From NCBI GenBank assembly GCA_015680685.1, contig MNCI01004872.1, positions 1,149,070 to 1,213,069 on the forward strand: a stretch of DNA of 64,000 bases, given 5' to 3'. Position numbers and translations under genes: made by a program. Under the pieces are notes generated by a model, which did no database searches, was not told where the DNA came from, and worked only from the letters and a program-made list of their open reading frames with translations. This stretch comes from Gnetum montanum (Eukaryota; Streptophyta; Gnetopsida; Gnetales; Gnetaceae). Of this stretch, positions 34,801 through 45,395 are shown in pieces. The stretch's first letter is position 1, and each line of letters begins with the position of its first letter.

Positions 34801-35250
34801 TCCCTCTAAAGAAAATAGCAACACAACAAGTCTACAAATTTGTATTGGATAATATTGTATCCCATTTTGGCATACCTTTAATGATTTTCATAGAGAATGG
34901 ACCATAATTTAGTAGCCATGAAATGTAAATGTTTTATCAAAAATTAAATATTAAACATTTATTTTCATCCTCATGCTATCCACCAGCCAATGGAGAAGCT
35001 AAAGAAAATAATAAGGTCATTATAGACCTCCTTGAAAAAATGTTGAGAAATGGTAAATGCAAGTAGCATGAAGAACTCTTGTATGCACGTTGGACCTATA
35101 GGAAAACCTTTAGAATTACAACTAGAGGCATCCTATATAGCCTATTTTATGGGTTTTAATTTGTGTTTCCTCTTAAATTGAAGGTTTCATCCTTAAGGAT
35201 AGCTCTATCTAAATTTATCAATGATGAGTAGAATAAGAAGAATGTATATC
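31812..35250 (+). pseudogene. TAT-X pol: RT, RNase H, second RNase H, integrase
   Basis: RT begins near 32000 and shows SYEDMPRLYAYLVQHNI, DEIKKLYxEGFIQAIDYVN, NIHIYINFHDLN, FMDGFFQYK, TPWETFSLKMMSFNLKNIGK, TYQQSMTYIFSDYM and the catalytic NDYVDDIVVKSK (32757-32790). Then LLGFIVFEIGIQVNPDKVK and WTNQCxEAFDNIKQGL mark the thumb and connection. RNase H 1 reads SHALVYYE, TKVKKHYLALVFSLKKWRHY. A second, archaic RNase H reads YEVIMHFDKAL and PCTNNIVKYE, diagnostic of the Tat lineage. Integrase (34490-35230) has GHIGPRAMATKIRCLGYY, WEINIIG, FGIPLMIF, YPPANGEAKENNKVI. Stops are frequent and a 350-bp internal duplication shifts the frame. Confidence 0.85.
33351..34050 (+). repeat. 350-bp tandem duplication inside TAT-X RNase H region
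   Basis: 33351-33700 and 33701-34050 align over their whole length (CTGGTCTT.TCTCTAAAG at the start, AGG.ATTGCT/AGGTAGTGTT at the end). The copies differ at many positions, so the duplication is old. 350 is not a multiple of three, so it breaks the reading frame. Confidence 0.85.
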
Positions 35251-35736
35251 ATTGACTTTGATTTGATGAAGAAATAGAAAATACAAACACTGGCCAACAT
35301 TGAATAATACCTTAGGAGGCCAATTCATCCTAAGGTAAAAAAATATCTTTAAAACAAAAAGGAAAGATCTAAGTAACCAAAGAATTCTAAGGAAGAGGTG
35401 TTGGTTCCTCCAAACATCATTGAGCAATAAGTAGTTCAAGCATAAGGCATGAAGACCTTCTCATTCAAAAAACATGTTACCACCATGACATAGCCATGAT
35501 GTCAACATTTGAAATTATTTGTTAGCCATGTGACCATAATTTGATAGCCAATGTAACCATCATCTTATCTAAAACTCTTAACATTTCATTGTAACCTTAT
35601 TTCACCATTGTGAGCACTCCTTGGCATGATTCGGTAGCTACAAAATCAAATGTGAAAAGAAAGCATTAGTGTAAACCCATAGTGGTGTTTCACATTTTTT
35701 GTTGATGTTTCTTCGATCAATCCTCCAAACATTAAC
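35251..35736 (+). other. TAT-X region between integrase and polypurine tract
   Basis: Non-coding on inspection, Ala/Met-codon-like repeats of GCCATGATG and GCCATGTGACC but no clear array. It ends in the CCTCCAAACATTAAC context shared with TAT-D. Confidence 0.4.
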
Positions 35737-35744
35737 AAAGAGGA
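35737..35744 (+). other. TAT-X polypurine tract
   Basis: AAAGAGGA immediately before the LTR start TGTAATGAAACACC; identical to 8828-8835. Confidence 0.75.
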
Positions 35745-36877
35745 TGTAATGAAACACCTTAAGAAATTTCACATGACATAGAAAAAGCTTTGAAGCCAAA
35801 GTTTACATTGTAATTTGATGGAAATTTAAAGGCTGAAATAATTTTCTTATTTTCCCATGAAAAATCCTACCTTGTGGCCTTATTTTGGCAAAGTTTTGGA
35901 TCATTTTTAATGTAAAAAATTAATATTTATAGCGCACAAACTATGAATTTTCCTTACACTAGTGTGTGAGATTCAAAAATAACTAAAAATGATGTGTTTT
36001 TCCTCCATATGCTATACCACCCTATCCCACACATTATGCCAATGTGTGGGATAGTGTGTGGAGCTAAAATGTTTCACACGTTGGAATTTGGACCACGAGA
36101 ATATCTCAAATATGCTAAAAATTTTGGTAGCAAAAATATCATATGTTGGTGGCCCATATGTTGTAGTTTTGAATGGTGAAAAGTGCTATATATGTTGGTA
36201 TTTTAGGTCCAATAAGTCAAAAACGTTGGTAGTACACATGTTGTAGTTTTGGGTCATGAAAATGGATCAAACACACTCTGCAAATGTTAGAAATTTTACA
36301 AAATCAAACAAGAAAAGAATCATCAAATTGATGTCCTACTTAAGTAAGAATCAATGGAGCTTTCAAGAATTTTAGATCATTTTGCATTCAGCCAAACTTT
36401 GGACTTTCAGAGAAGAACAAGATCTAAGAGTTCATAACCTTCCCCCAACATAGATCATCATGAGTAGAGAGAACCTATTGTATATGATGTTCAAAATTAG
36501 ATTAGTTGAGATAAAAAAATATTGATGTAGTGGTAGAACACATCCTACCATCTGCATCAAACTTTAAGGATATTTTTATACTCTCAAGCTTTTAAAGCCC
36601 ACAATATACACTCTTTGAACATTCCACTTTTTAAAAGTTATTATAATAGTTAATACAAAGCCTTTTTTTTCCATATTATTTTTCCATCTTTACGTTCTCA
36701 GATTTAGCATTCAAATTAAGTTTACATACTTAGTAATAGACCCCCTAAGTCCTCAAGTGATTGGAAAGACTATTTGAGGCACTTCAGATCCTTCGAGGCC
36801 CATGGATTTTGGATTTAAACCATTTTGCATGAGACTTTTTGATTCTCCAACATTGAAGTTTTTCATTGTTACAGTCA
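35745..36877 (+). repeat. TAT-X 3' LTR
   Basis: Starts TGTAATGAAACACC after the polypurine tract and ends ...TTGTTACA (36873) or ...ACAGTCA (36877, which would give an ATTCA target duplication). It carries the family R/U5 block TTAGTAATAGACCCCCTAAGTCC. Its U3 contains repeated CATATGTTG units and a strong hairpin. Confidence 0.75.
36022..36054 (+). repeat. Perfect 14-bp hairpin in TAT-X 3' LTR
   Basis: CTATCCCACACATT (36022-36035), loop ATGCC, AATGTGTGGGATAG (36041-36054). No mismatch. Confidence 0.9.
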
Positions 36878-37896
36878 ATTCATCTTAATAGTGAGGAAAA
36901 ACCAATATCTATTCTTTATATATTCTTAGATTGCATATAAAATATTTAGATTTTTGAAACATTTGTGGTATTTCTAAAATTTGGAATAATTTTAAATATT
37001 TAATTAAAAAATTTATTGGCCTATATCCTAAAATTTTTTATTTAAAAGCTTATATACTCTATGGATATAGAAATAAAATAATATTACTTACTTAAGGGGT
37101 TTTGAGTTTTCATGCATTTTAATAGAGAAAGCATAGGGTAGCCACAAAAGATATCAAGAGTAGAGCATGAGATCATAGATGGTTCATTTTTATTAAGGAT
37201 GGACCTATGGGATCGGCCCCATATTTGCTGTATATTTGTATTTTTATAAAATAGAAAATAGTACAAGTTTTGAATATTTGAACAATATACCTTTTCTTAT
37301 AAATAAATAATGAGGTGTTAACTTAGTAATAAGAGACTTAGCCTAGTAACCTTAGGTCATAGGTTTGATTTTACAAGGAAACACTAAGTTATCAATTAAA
37401 ATATATTCCATAAAAGGAATTCTAAAATTGGTATGATAGATCCAAGGGATCTCACAAGGGTTATTTTTTATTTTAATTTCCTCTATACATTTAAGGGTAA
37501 AATACTATTATTTTATTATATATATTTATTTTATTGAATATTATTATTTTATTGTTATTTTTAGAATATATTTAAATAAAATTTTAAGATGAATAATTTT
37601 GTTTCTAGAAGTCTCATTAAGGTAAAAAAAGTATCATTGGGATCATCTCCTTATAGACACAATTATTTCTCATTTTCATATGATTATATTTATTTAATTA
37701 CTAATGATAATATTATAGAAATTTTCTACACCATTTTGTACTATTTTATTTATGCTCCAAATCAATAATTTTTATTAGTTACATGTTTCTTTTATGATAT
37801 AGGGAGATTAACGTTAAATTTAGATCCATGGGGGGTTTTGTATCATTCCTATTAGTTATTAGTGATATTCTATAAATAATTAATAAGGATGTTACA
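36878..37896 (+). repeat. Chromovirus-like 5' LTR (right end defined, left end not)
   Basis: The right end GGATGTTACA is followed by a tRNA-Met-type primer site at 37901. The sequence is very AT-rich; a SINE head lies within it at 37315. The left boundary is unknown, so part of this stretch may be other DNA. Confidence 0.45.
37315..37480 (+). repeat. tRNA-derived SINE head (degraded)
   Basis: TTAACTTAGTAATAAGAG (37318-37335) matches the RNA polymerase III A box of tRNA genes, and GTCATAGGTTTGATTTT (37357-37373) the B box (GGTTCGATTCC with C-to-T changes), at tRNA-like spacing. The intervening CTTAGCCTAGTAACCTTAGG resembles an anticodon arm. A non-tRNA body ending in a T-rich stretch near 37470 follows, which argues for a SINE rather than a plain tRNA pseudogene. 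Right end approximate. Confidence 0.5.
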
Positions 37897-37900
37897 TAGG

Positions 37901-37914
37901 TGGTATCAAAGCTT
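37901..37914 (+). other. Chromovirus-like primer-binding site (tRNA-iMet)
   Basis: TGGTATCAAAGCTTGG follows the LTR end after four bases; consensus TGGTATCAGAGCTTGG differs at one position. Confidence 0.75.
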
Positions 37915-38421
37915 GGATTTTTTATTGGATATCTTCATATTTAATTCTTTTAATAATTATTTAATTTATTTCATATTTCTTTATGATTTTGAATAATGTC
38001 ATTATTTTATTTATTGATGTTAGTACCTTGTTGAAGATGAGACATAAGCCAATACAATTACGATAAGAAATTGAAAATCACATGTAGAAATAGAAAAGTT
38101 GAAGTACCAATTAGCTACACTACAAAGGTATAACTATGCTTTAAAGAAAAGAAATAATAGATTACAACTTTGAATTCTTACACCAATAGAATAAGAAGGA
38201 TCCTACAATAGTCATAGTAATAACAAAAAGTAGCTAAACGAATCCTATGATAATTAAAGATTCACAATTGAAAAATATGTATCTTATTTGAAACAAAAAG
38301 ATGTATATAAAAAGGTCAGCACATCAAGGGAACAATAAGAGGATTGTGGATATTATCCTAAATTATTAAAGAAGTTATAGGAACAAATAGAGGAATGTAA
38401 AATAGTTTAGTAGTCTTTCCA

Positions 38422-38552
38422 AAATTTCCTTAGAGATTGGTTAGATGGCTTAATAAAGAAGGCTAGTTTTAATGATCTTTGAGTTTATATACATTTTTTT
38501 ATATATTTGTATATGTTGTAGATGGTATTTTAGATGATGTATATTTTCTAAT
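38422..38552 (+). repeat. 131-bp dispersed duplicate, copy 1
   Basis: AAATTTCCTTAGAG...ATTTTCTAAT. It is the same as 42266-42396 except for one base (T at 38499, G at 42343). It lies in the leader of the chromovirus-like element. Confidence 0.95.
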
Positions 38553-40430
38553 GATTCACTTATTTTGGCTACCTATGCATGTAGATGTGTTGTAAATATT
38601 TAATAAGGGGTAAGCTATGCTTGTAATTAATTGCTTCAATTATGTCTTTATATTTGATTATGAAAACTTTGATGTTGTAAATATGATTTAGTATAAAATA
38701 AAGAGAATATGATTAATTATTAATCATATTCTACAATAACATCATCCAAATATGTAAATGTCCTAAAATTTTAAAAAAATATTGATCTTTTTGCAAAACC
38801 AAAATAAAAAGAAATCATAATGAAGGCTAAAGAAATGAAGGTAATGGACAAGATTAGTTTAACTATTTCATAGCTTTAGAAGGCCTACCTTTTTTTTTTG
38901 GAATTGAGAACCTATGGAATGGTTAAATGGATTAGATAAGAATTTTAGAATTTATATTATACTAGTATGAAGAAGACCTCTCTAGTTATTTATCAACTAG
39001 AAGATTTGTCTAGGCAATGGTGGAATGCTAAAGAAAGAACTAGGCACTAGGAAGATGAAATGATAGTGGGAGAAATTTATTAAGGTATTTAAAAAAGATA
39101 TTTACCTAAGACCTATAAAGGAAATAAATAATAGGAATTTAATAAACTATCTTAGGAATCCATAAATAACAAGTTTATAATACTATGTGAATATGTCTTC
39201 CAAAATTAAGATTTCCATATGAGGATATTTATAAAAGGATTAAGATATTTCATCAAAATCCTATGAGGATCATGAGCTAGGGCCTTTATTGTGAAAAGAG
39301 AAAAAATAAATGATGCAACCTAGAGAGAAAGGAAAAAAATTAAATAAGCACTATTTATAGTTAATCAAGGAAAATTAAAATAGTCAAGGGGACTTAATGG
39401 ATTACTTAAATATTATCACAATGGACCAAATGGACTTTCTTAGTCATTGAATTTTATATTTACATCAATATCTAATATTTTCTTCTATTGTAAAGATGTT
39501 AGTAATTTTAAAAGAAAGTGTCTAAAGCTATATCATGGATGGAATCTTAAGGCTATTCATAAGCTATAGATGCTTGAACGAAGGTACCATTAAGAATAAA
39601 TATCTTTTATTAAAAATAGATAATTTATGTGATCAACTTAGGTACATAGATGTATTCTATAAAATGAATTTGAAATATAGATATTTTTAGTTAAAAATTA
39701 AAAGAAGGATAGACAAAAGACTGCATTTAGAATAAGTTATGAATACTATGAATTTCTTGTATTATCATTTGGACTAAAAAATGTTATTATAGTATTTATG
39801 CATTTAATGAATAGTGTATTAAGGGCTCTTTGGATAAATTTGTAAAATTATTTATTGATGATATTTTTGTATATTCCAATAGTATGGAGAAATATGTGGA
39901 TCATCTAAGAGAAAACTAGTTATATGCTAGTCATCTAATTTCTTATTTTAGCAAAAAGAAGTGTAATAACTTTGTTATATTATGTCAAAAGTAGAAATAA
40001 CAATGGATCCAATGATGACTCAAGTGATTTGGAATTGGCCAAGGCATAGTATTATAGTAGAAGTAAGAAGCCTCTTAGAGTTAGGAAGTTATTATTGAAG
40101 ATTTATTAAGAATGGTGCTAGGATTGCATCTCCTTCCACTAAGTTATTATGCAAAAATTATCCATTGTATGGTAAAAAAAGGTATGAAAAAAATTCTTTG
40201 AACTAAATAAATAGCTCACATTAGCTCCTATTTTAATATTACCCATCTTAGATAAATCACTTAACATGTATAATGATTCTTTAAATGAAGGGCTAGAATG
40301 CATATTCATGTACAATGAATATCATAATCCAAAATTTACAATAAATAATTATATGGAATTACTTATGGAACATGAATAAATTACTTACCTAGCTTAAAAT
40401 ATACAAAAATACTTATATACTTTATTAATA

Positions 40431-42265
40431 TTACATCATTGCTTCTATTATGCACTATAATCTACTATTGATACCATCACCTAGAATCTCCATCCAAGTC
40501 TCTAACTATAATATGCATGAAACACATGTAAGAATGACTAGCACATCTTCACAATAGAGGAAATCATCTTGGTGCCACTTGGAATGAAGCTAAGCTACAA
40601 AGCATATCGTTAGAAATAACAACAAATACCAATTAACATAACTATTGCTTAATATCGTTAACATTATTATTAATGTAGTAATTATCATAAAATTAATCAA
40701 TGATGTTCTCATGAGGTTTTCAATATCATCTAGTAGAATAACTATAAGGTACTAACTTAAAATATCCATCAAGGCCTTCTATTTGGGATTCTCAACTCTC
40801 TAGACCATCCTTGTTTTAAATCAATTGTTGGTTTATGTTTATTACTAGTATTAACCTTACAACTATCCTAAGATCTAAGCCCCTCACTATCACATAATGT
40901 TTTTTGATACAAGGTTATATGCCACTAGGTTGATGAGCTAACTCTAAATTCAAATTTACCATGGCAAGACTAGCCAAGAAACATATGAATATGTTGGCGA
41001 ATGTTTCTAATAAACTTTACCATAACAAGACCTACTATATCTTTATCAATTATCCTACTAATATTGACTACATTTCACCAAGTTGTTGGACCAACTCTTG
41101 AATTAATTATTATGACTAACTAGTTAATATTGCTAGTTAAATTGTTACCTCCTAGCTTTTCAACATCTTCAATGCATCAATATACATCTAAAACATCCAC
41201 TAGTTATCTTTATTAGATGTTGTATTTTTGCTAGAAGTTATAAATGTCATGCAACTCTACATAACATGCTAAAATTCTATCACCACCATAGGAAGATGAT
41301 GATGAAAGATGTCAAAAAAGGTGGAAAGAAAATATGAAAATGCAAAATAGGATCATTTGTAGAAATAACAATGATAAATCAATGTTATAATAGTAGAAGA
41401 AGAAAAATTGAGAAGGTAGCTTCGAAAAGGATTGAGATTTAGGGAAAAAGTGATGAAAGGAGGAATATCTTCTCTACCTTGAGAGATCAAATGATAGAAC
41501 AACTTCACTAAGCAATAATATGTTCAGATCTAGTAACCTTCAAGAGATATACTATACAACCATGTGTAAGATAGCAAGAGTAAGAGAGAGAAAGAGATGC
41601 ACAATTGATTCGAAGAGAGCTAGACTTGCTAAGTATTTATAGACATAAAATAGAGTTTGAAGAATTCAAAAAATAACAATCTAATTCCAATATTAAGTCA
41701 CAGGTATCCATAAAATAGTTCAAATGGTCCACTAGTAGTTGTATCTGTGGATTCAAGTCACCAAAAAATACTAGATATAGCCAACATTGCTCAAGAATGG
41801 ATTTCAAATATATAAAGATAAAATAAGAAAATAATTGGAATAAATATTAATTAAATATTTAATGTGCCTTTAGACCATATTATTACATTATTCAAAAAAT
41901 ATTAGAATAATATACAAATAAAAAAGATAAAAAAATATAAATAATAAATATAAACTACCACTAATGGACCACCATCATCTTCTAACCTGTTCTTCGCAAA
42001 AAGCATCAAACATTAGCAAATACTAAGAAATAATCTTCAAGAAAGAAAATACAATAATATTAGTAAATTTAAAATATATATAATAAGAGAAAGATCCAAG
42101 GTTCAAACATATCATTAACATATAATAAAACATTTATAATTACCAAGAATTTATAAGATCAAATCTCACTAATACATAAGCAATTATGTTAAGATATATT
42201 ATACACAAGATTCTAAGATAATATACCATGATGTACCTATCATAAAATATAAATATATCAATAAT
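40431..42265. other. Unassigned AT-rich stretch
   Basis: No domain recognised on either strand. On the minus strand TGTCTATAAATACTTAGC (41631-41648) followed by CT-rich sequence resembles a plant or LTR promoter; the plus-strand counterpart is an AGAGAGAAAGAG tract near 41585-41600. No LTR ends could be fixed. Confidence 0.3.
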
Positions 42266-42396
42266 AAATTTCCTTAGAGATTGGTTAGATGGCTTAATAA
42301 AGAAGGCTAGTTTTAATGATCTTTGAGTTTATATACATTTTTGTATATATTTGTATATGTTGTAGATGGTATTTTAGATGATGTATATTTTCTAAT
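42266..42396 (+). repeat. 131-bp dispersed duplicate, copy 2
   Basis: 130 of 131 bases match 38422-38552. It sits exactly at the truncated left edge of the TAT-Z LTR, as filler at a junction. Confidence 0.95.
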
Positions 42397-43300
42397 ACCT
42401 CATGCATATTAGCTTACAAAAGCTACATAACCCATGTATGCTAGCTTATAGAAGCTAATGATGCTTCAAAAGCTATAAGATTTGGTATCTTAGCCTTGTA
42501 CATTGTGCATTGTAGTTTTGTACGCTAAACAACATACAAAGATAGTGTGAAAAATTTAGGTTTTAATATTGTATGCTAGGTATCTATTTTAATGTTGGGT
42601 AGCATACAAATGTAGTGTTAGAGAATAAAAATTCACTAAAATTATTAGTACACTGCATGAAGGTATCCTAGGTATGAAAGAATTTGCCAAACATCTAGAA
42701 CAATCCTTTCATAAACAATCAATGACAAATTAGGACATCAAAGGTTTATTTAAATAACAACGCATTTCATTAGAAGGACTTTTGGCATTTTGAATCTACA
42801 TCAAATTGATACTTTCAAGTAAGGTATATGCATAAGAGTCCACAATGACCACCATCATTCTTTCACAGTGCATAACACTAGAGCAAACAAGTGAAGTTAA
42901 TGAGTAGATTCATGTGGATATGTTGTAGAATACACCCTATCATTATATAAAAGCTTAAGGATGTTTTTGTATGTTTTGTGTTTTCTAAAATCCAAAATCT
43001 ATATCTCCTAAATATTTTCATGTAACATTTATTTCATAGCATTAATATAGAAGTTGCATTTCTGTTTTTTTTTTCTTTTTTGTTGTCATTTTCTCATTCT
43101 AGTCTTCCACACTATGTCTTAAAATTAAGAGAATTCATTAACATTTATTTATTACTTGGTAATAGAACCTCTAAGTTCACATTCAATCAGAAATACCATT
43201 TTAGATGCTTGTAGATCCTCCCAAAGGGTTGTGAACCTACAAATTAAACTAATCCAACAAGGATCTTTAGTCCTCTAGACCAAATTTTTCCATCACTACA
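42397..43300 (+). repeat. TAT-Z 5' LTR, left end truncated
   Basis: Aligns with the TAT-X 3' LTR from its U3 palindromes onward: GTAGAATACACCCTATC, AAGCTTAAGGATGTTTTTGTA, the R/U5 block TTACTTGGTAATAGAACCTCTAAG, and the end CCATCACTACA. About 904 bp remain of roughly 1130. U3 repeats are AGCTTATAGAAGCT-type dyads. Confidence 0.7.
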
Positions 43301-43301
43301 A

Positions 43302-43321
43302 TTTTTAACACTAAAAGAAGG
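43302..43321 (+). other. TAT-Z primer-binding site (degraded)
   Basis: TTTTTAACACTAAAAGAAGG followed by GCCTCCACCTAACTTCTTC. It aligns with the better preserved sites of TAT-X and TAT-Y; the leading TGG has become TAA. Confidence 0.65.
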
Positions 43322-43640
43322 GCCTCCACCTAACTTCTTCATCTAAAACTATTGTAGTGTTTGCCTGTCTAAACCTATTTTTAATAGTTTAATAAAAAAT
43401 TAGTGTTGGTTTTATCTAGTGTAGCACAACTAGTTTTTTTTTTGCCAAAAACATCTTTTTGTTACTAGTTATAGTGTATTTGGCAGCATAGCCCTTTCTT
43501 CCTATAACCAACAAACTTAAAAAAATTCTTTTTCTATTATTGTTGTTATAATGTGTAATGTCCCTACCCACCATAAACTACCCATTTCACCACCCCAAGC
43601 CTCCCAACTCCATTCATAGCCATTTATACAAATACCATAA

Positions 43641-45110
43641 TCCATGCAAATGCTTCAAGGTCTAGATCAAGCCTTCTAGATGATCCAGGACCTTATCGAA
43701 GAGCTACAAAAGCTCAAAGCCTCTACTACTCTAATGGTTAAGATAAGGGATTTATACCAAGATGATAACATTAGTCCTATTGTCCCCCATATAACTCTTA
43801 TTGTAGGTATTCCCATCCCCTAGTTCACTAAATATAATGGTGAGGGTGATGAAAACTCACATCTCATTACCTTCTATTTTGAGTGCTTGTTGTTACAAGC
43901 TTTGCCTCGTACTATTATGCATGTATTCCCTAGGTTCCTCATTAAGAAAGCTTTGGATTGGTACCACGCATTACCAAGAGGATCCATTACCTCACTAGAG
44001 GACTTAGTTTTGTAGTTTGCTAACCATTTCATGTATAACTTGAAACTCTATATAACTCTTGACCAATTGATGAAAGTCAATCAGGGCTTCCTTGAACCTG
44101 TGCAAAAGTTCATACAATGATGGAATGCTCTTCTCAATGAGATTCCCAAACCCATAGCCAAGACACATCTTTTGACCATATTCAAGAGGGTAGTTAATGA
44201 CTTCATCAAGTCCAAACTCTATTACTTAGACTCGTAGTCACTTAGTCCAGCTTTCTCACAAATGAAAAACATAGAGGATGCTATTAAAGCTAGCCATGAT
44301 CCTACCTATGTGGCATATAAGAATTAATATACATGAAATAATAGAAACAAAGGGAAGAAAAACCACATATTGTAGCAACTATGGTCAAAGAGAAAAACGA
44401 TGATGTAGATGCCAAAAACAAATCAACTAAAGGCTCCTACCACCACAACTCAACCTTCAATGTTTAGAGCCTCTACATATAATCAATCTAGTCCTAAATT
44501 CAAGAGAAAGGATTGATCTAAATATATAAAGTTACCCTTGAAACCATATGAGCTTCTTGACCAGTTGCTCAAAAGCGGCCATATGCAAAATAATCAAATG
44601 ACTGAGAATGCTTGCAAGAGGTATGATCATCTATGTGAAATTGCTATGGATCCAACTATATCAACTAAGGATGATCCAATAGTGCCAAAATATTTCAAAC
44701 TAGAATGATTTTGCCACTATCACCAATTGCCTAGTCATGATGCCAATTTTCACTTGGCCTTAAACGATGACTTGCAAAAGATGATAGACAATGGAGAGTT
44801 AGTATTAGATGCTTTCAACACTATTAGGTCCTAAAACCAACACATGCAAGTATACAATGATCATGAAAATGGTAATAATAATCCCTATATATTAGCCACA
44901 TTCAACATTAGCAATAATCCTAAACCTTCATGGGGGCCATTTATGAATTGAGTGTCTCCTTGTGATGAAAGGGCTTTAACTTTGTAAAGTTAAAGAAATC
45001 CTTTTATGATAAGGATATATCATCACTAGCACCTTCCAAAGAATCATTTGTTATTAGAGTTCTACAAAAACCTGTATTTTAGTAAAGGTTGCAAAATGGT
45101 TGAGGATGGT
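43641..45110 (+). pseudogene. TAT-Z gag
   Basis: A single plus-strand frame is followed with few breaks: MQMLQGLDQAF, IQDLIEELQKLKASTT, FTKYNGEGDENSHLITFYFE (Retrotrans_gag opening), LPRTIMHVFPRFLIKKALDW, LPRGSITSLEDLV, FANHFMYNLKLYITLDQLMK, WNALLNEIPKPIAKTHLLTI, FKRVVNDFIKSKLYYLDS, MKNIEDAIKASHDPTYV. A Lys/Thr/Pro linker and FCHYHQLPSHDANFHLALND (a degenerate Cys/His segment) lead to NNNPYILATFNI, shared with TAT-Y. The frame fades near 45110, about 115 bp before the ATH-2 insertion at 45228. It belongs with the protease region at 60770-62080. Confidence 0.85.
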
Positions 45111-45222
45111 TAATAATATATATTAATTTTTTCTATATATGCATACTTAGTTTTTTCTAGAATATGATAAATTTTTATTATTCATTTTTATGATTATGCA
45201 TGATTAATGATTTTTACCTATC

Positions 45223-45227
45223 ACTGG
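45223..45227. other. ATH-2 target duplication, left copy
   Basis: ACTGG before the LTR start and ATTGG at 57797-57801 after the 3' LTR. One C-to-T difference. Confidence 0.65.
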
Positions 45228-45256
45228 TGATGAGTTGTGTTAAGTTGGCTATGTTG

Positions 45257-45360
45257 ATGAGGCCTCATCGATGAGGCTTAGTTAACACATCTTACCATGT
45301 GTTAATGAGGCCTCATCGATGAGGCTTAGTTAACACATCTTACCATGTGTTAATGAGGCC
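45257..45360 (+). repeat. 48-bp tandem repeat in ATH-2 U3 (two full copies plus 8 bp)
   Basis: Units 45257-45304 and 45305-45352 are the same, followed by ATGAGGCC (45353-45360). Each holds the palindromic ATGAGGCCTCAT core and a GTTAAC-type arm pair (TTAGTTAACACAT, ATGTGTTAA). The 3' LTR has a different, scrambled set. Confidence 0.95.
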
Positions 45361-45385
45361 TTGTCAACACAATGTCAAAAATTAG

Positions 45386-45395
45386 CTATAAATAT
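45386..45395 (+). promoter_or_regulatory. TATA box of ATH-2 5' LTR
   Basis: CTATAAATAT, 25 bp after the U3 repeats. Its 3' LTR counterpart is TTATAAATA at 57019-57027. Confidence 0.75.

Larger units (their letters stand above)
16861..36877 (+). mobile_element. TAT-X: Tat-like gypsy element hosting TAT-Y and ATH-1
   Basis: Outer member of a nest. A complete 5' LTR (16861-18000) and primer site are followed, after a rearranged junction at about 18060, by minus-strand TAT-Y; its own pol resumes at about 31985 and ends in a polypurine tract and 3' LTR. The dual RNase H arrangement and the CTNN..KYE motif identify the Tat lineage. ATTCA precedes the 5' LTR (16856-16860) and also stands at 36878-36882, a candidate target duplication if the 3' LTR ends ACAGTCA. 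Gag and protease are missing, presumably deleted with part of TAT-Y. Confidence 0.7.
37897..40430 (+). pseudogene. Chromovirus-like Ty3/gypsy gag-pol relic
   Basis: After the primer site and leader, gag shows WNAKERTRHWEDE (39015 onward; family AxxWWxxxxxxxxxxxxWxxF). Reverse transcriptase reads RQKTAFRISYEYYEFLVLSF with GLKN (39720-39790; family [25 protein letters not shown]), then VKLFIDDIFVYSNSMEKYVD with HLRE (39845-39910), retaining the catalytic IDD. Beyond it the WNWPRHS, EVRSLLELGSYYxRFIKNGA and IASPSTKL stretch is the gypsy RT-RNase H connection. The element is lost after about 40430. Integrase and chromodomain are not readable, so the chromovirus label rests on the RT style and primer site. 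Many stops and frame changes. Confidence 0.65.

Noticed and set aside
31119-36300. Terminal inverted repeats of a large DNA transposon (31119-31811 versus 35745-36300)
   Set aside because: Both are LTRs of the same Tat family in opposite orientation, explained by the nested insertion of TAT-Y.
37315-37376. Functional tRNA gene
   Set aside because: A and B boxes are degenerate, the acceptor stem is not convincing and no CCA-end or terminator context is visible.
41585-41700. Host gene promoter on the minus strand
   Set aside because: TATA and CT-rich tract exist but no open frame, exon or conserved domain follows; equally likely an LTR promoter.
45257-45360. 48-bp direct repeats as a CRISPR-like array
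   Set aside because: Units are contiguous without spacers and lie in an LTR promoter of a plant retrotransposon.
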